Shown here: positions 62,628 through 64,000 of the stretch, piece by piece
How positions within the stretch are numbered: the stretch's first letter is position 1
Layout: every line of letters starts with the position of its first letter
Assembly: GCF_003097615.1 (NCBI RefSeq)
Contig: NZ_QCZG01000011.1
Span: 26,573 to 90,572, forward strand
Direction of reading: 5' to 3'
DNA: 64,000 bases
DNA from: Pueribacillus theae
GTDB taxonomy: Bacteria > Bacillota > Bacilli > Bacillales > UBA6769
Position numbers and translations under genes: made by a program
The notes under the pieces: model-generated
Databases searched by the model: none
Seen by the model: the letters and a program-made list of their open reading frames with translations, nothing else
Told to the model about the DNA's origin: nothing

Positions 62628-62682
62628 GAAATGAACTCCTCTCTTAAACTCTTATTTTTTCTAAAAATTAAAAACCATCTCT

Positions 62683-62711
62683 ATTATAAAGCAATATAAG
62701 ATCACACTCAA
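62683..62711 (-). promoter_or_regulatory. SigA promoter of the YhfP-like gene
   Basis: On the minus strand TTGAGT (62711-62706), a 17-base spacer and TATAAT (62688-62683), ending about 55 bases upstream of the gene start. Confidence 0.75.
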
Positions 62712-63002
62712 TTGAATGCTCTCTTCTTTTAAATTTTGACAGGGTAGAAAACAAGTTTAGTGATGACTAAAAAGGACAGCGGAAATTATACAAGACTATT
62801 ATTTTTCAAGATTATTGCTTTCTTCAGTTGAATAAGAAGGGAAGAACGTTATTATCCCTCACCACTTTTTGTAAACATAGGAAAAGTGAGTACATTACCA
62901 GTAAGACAAGTAGTGTTATTCTTTCCATCATACATACGCTTGAAGTATGAAAAAGAATTAGTTGAAGAGTGGATAAGTATTTCAATAACTTATGATATTA
63001 TG
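62712..63002. other. Intergenic region, nothing recognised
   Basis: AT-rich sequence between the YhfP-like promoter and the broken traX gene. No open frame with a start signal, no hairpin with a T run and no repeat element was seen. Confidence 0.5.
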
Positions 63003-63793
63003 CTATTTCAAGCTCTGACCTATTATATAAAGAATTGCTATATGTAATGGATAGAATATGTAAAAAAAATACTTTAATCCTATTCCTTTTTTTCTATTGT
63101 AAATTAACATAAAAGGAAGTGCTGCAATCATCATCCATTGATAATCTGCAAAAGGGACTAGGTAACTTGTAAGACCACCAGGCCGATAACCATAATACTT
63201 AACCAATGGATACATAAAAACAGAAAAAACACTGTAATAAATTATTAAATTCATTTTATTATTTCTTGTTAAATATAGTAATACACCAAGAACTAAAAAT
63301 AAAACTCCCCCTTCAACGAAAATAATATTTCCAAATAATGAACCGTAGAACATGTAAGACGGTGTTGCACTAGCGAAGTGTGGTATATTCATAATTTCAG
63401 CAAAAAAAAAAAAAATAATATAAAACTAACTATTTGCCAAATTCCAAAGCAAATATATAATTTTTTTTCGTTTTTATAGATTAAGTAGAGAATAAAAGCA
63501 ACTAAGAATAAAGTAGAAAAAATATTGCTTGTTATATAGTCGTAGGTGTAGTTATATAAATAATTCAATACTAAATTCATTACTGCCATGCCTACTCCAA
63601 ACAAATACAAACGGGTGAGATACTTTTTTTTATCCGATGTATATGAAAAGCCCCATATCACACAAAATAAAAATAAAGGAGCAGAAATTCTACCGATCCA
63701 ACCAAACCAAATAGGTGTTCCTGGTATAAATTTTCCGATATGATCTATAAGCATAAAAATCAATGCCACTATTTTTAGAGCTGTCGTTGTCAT
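63003..63793 (-). pseudogene. TraX-family membrane protein, split at a 14-A tract
   Basis: Two minus-strand frames together make one TraX-family protein (acyltransferase-3-like fold). The first part, from ATG 63793 behind AGAGGTC, has LKIVALIFMLIDHIG and WIGRISAPLFLF; the second has KYFFYIFYPLHIAILYII, typical of the C-terminus. The shift falls at a run of 14 A (T on the coding strand; 63402-63415), after which the first frame stops 5 codons on. Adding or removing one base would join FFFF to AEIMNIPHF. It may be a phase-variable gene, a pseudogene or a run-length error. Confidence 0.75.
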
Positions 63794-63972
63794 TAATAGA
63801 CCTCTTAATTTTCTGAATTTACTAATATTAAATATCCATAGTTTATCACATCTATCCATTTTTGGATATAATTTAAATATATAATGAACTGGCCAAATTA
63901 GGAAGAATTAAATAATTCAAAGTCATCCTTTGTCTCGGGAGTTTGACAGTTGATAATCAAAAAAATACGAAG

Positions 63973-63998
63973 AAGCCTTGATACGGCTTTATTTTTTT
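63973..63998 (+). terminator. Terminator-like hairpin at the window end
   Basis: AAGCC (63973-63977) pairs with GGCTT (63985-63989), followed by ATTTTTTT. No plus-strand gene ends here; it probably belongs to a unit outside the window or to the minus strand leader region. Confidence 0.45.
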
Positions 63999-64000
63999 GT

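Overview
The window reads as chromosome of a low-GC, endospore-forming Bacillaceae species. It carries a tetracistronic GerA-type germinant receptor operon, comK, yknWXYZ, Rrf2/NsrR with flavohemoglobin, Shine-Dalgarno sites of the GGAGG type, many TTG starts, and an early-cobalt (anaerobic) cobalamin operon laid out like that of Bacillus/Priestia megaterium (cbiW, cbiH60, cbiX with a His-rich tail, fused cbiET). No rRNA, tRNA or CRISPR array was recognised.

Layout. 0-8.5 kb: the end of an unknown gene, a decayed DUF2089 fragment, a two-component system with a LolA-like lipoprotein and two small membrane proteins, then yknWXYZ (Yip1 protein, adaptor, ATPase, permease). 8.8-32.4 kb: two cobalamin-riboswitch transcription units. 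The first encodes a B12/corrinoid ABC importer (one of its two tandem btuF copies is frameshifted) and then the corrin ring pathway cbiW-H60-X-J-C-D-ET-L-F-G-sirC-cobA, followed by the cobalt importer cbiMNQO. The second encodes a second btuFCD, cbiA and btuR. 32.6-36.7 kb: a sugar transferase, a membrane protein with a toxin-44-like C-terminus, a small unknown protein, hmp and nsrR. 36.8-44.8 kb: a third cobalamin riboswitch and the nucleotide-loop and salvage genes cbiZ-cbiB-cobD-cobU-cobQ-cobS-cobC-cobU-like-pduO-cobT. 44.9-54 kb: DUF2935 protein, an ABC ATPase, an SDR plus two MaoC hydratases, a methyltransferase, a glutamate-synthase-like flavoprotein, and an MBL/Fe-ADH/thioesterase group. 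54-58.3 kb: germinant receptor operon on the minus strand. 58.4-62.6 kb: a TRIC-type channel, a small sigma factor divergent from comK, an MFS exporter and a YhfP-like oxidoreductase. 63-63.8 kb: a traX-family gene broken at a 14-A tract.

How the genes work together. The three riboswitch units hold a nearly complete anaerobic B12 pathway from uroporphyrinogen III, with cobalt import, corrinoid import, cobinamide salvage and two unrelated adenosyltransferases. No 5,6-dimethylbenzimidazole synthase (BluB) is seen. The most striking observation is that both glutamine-dependent amidases of the pathway have lost their glutaminase site: CbiA has Gly where the GATase nucleophile Cys belongs, and CobQ has an in-frame deletion of the whole GATase domain. 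A second thread is a family of miniature inverted-repeat elements (ends GTTCAAAAAG/CTTTTTGAAC, five copies). One is inserted with a perfect 9-bp target duplication into the last codons of cbiET, and one sits inside the P2 stem of the third cobalamin riboswitch. A third is a LexA-box-like palindrome over the comK promoter, beside a divergent small sigma factor.
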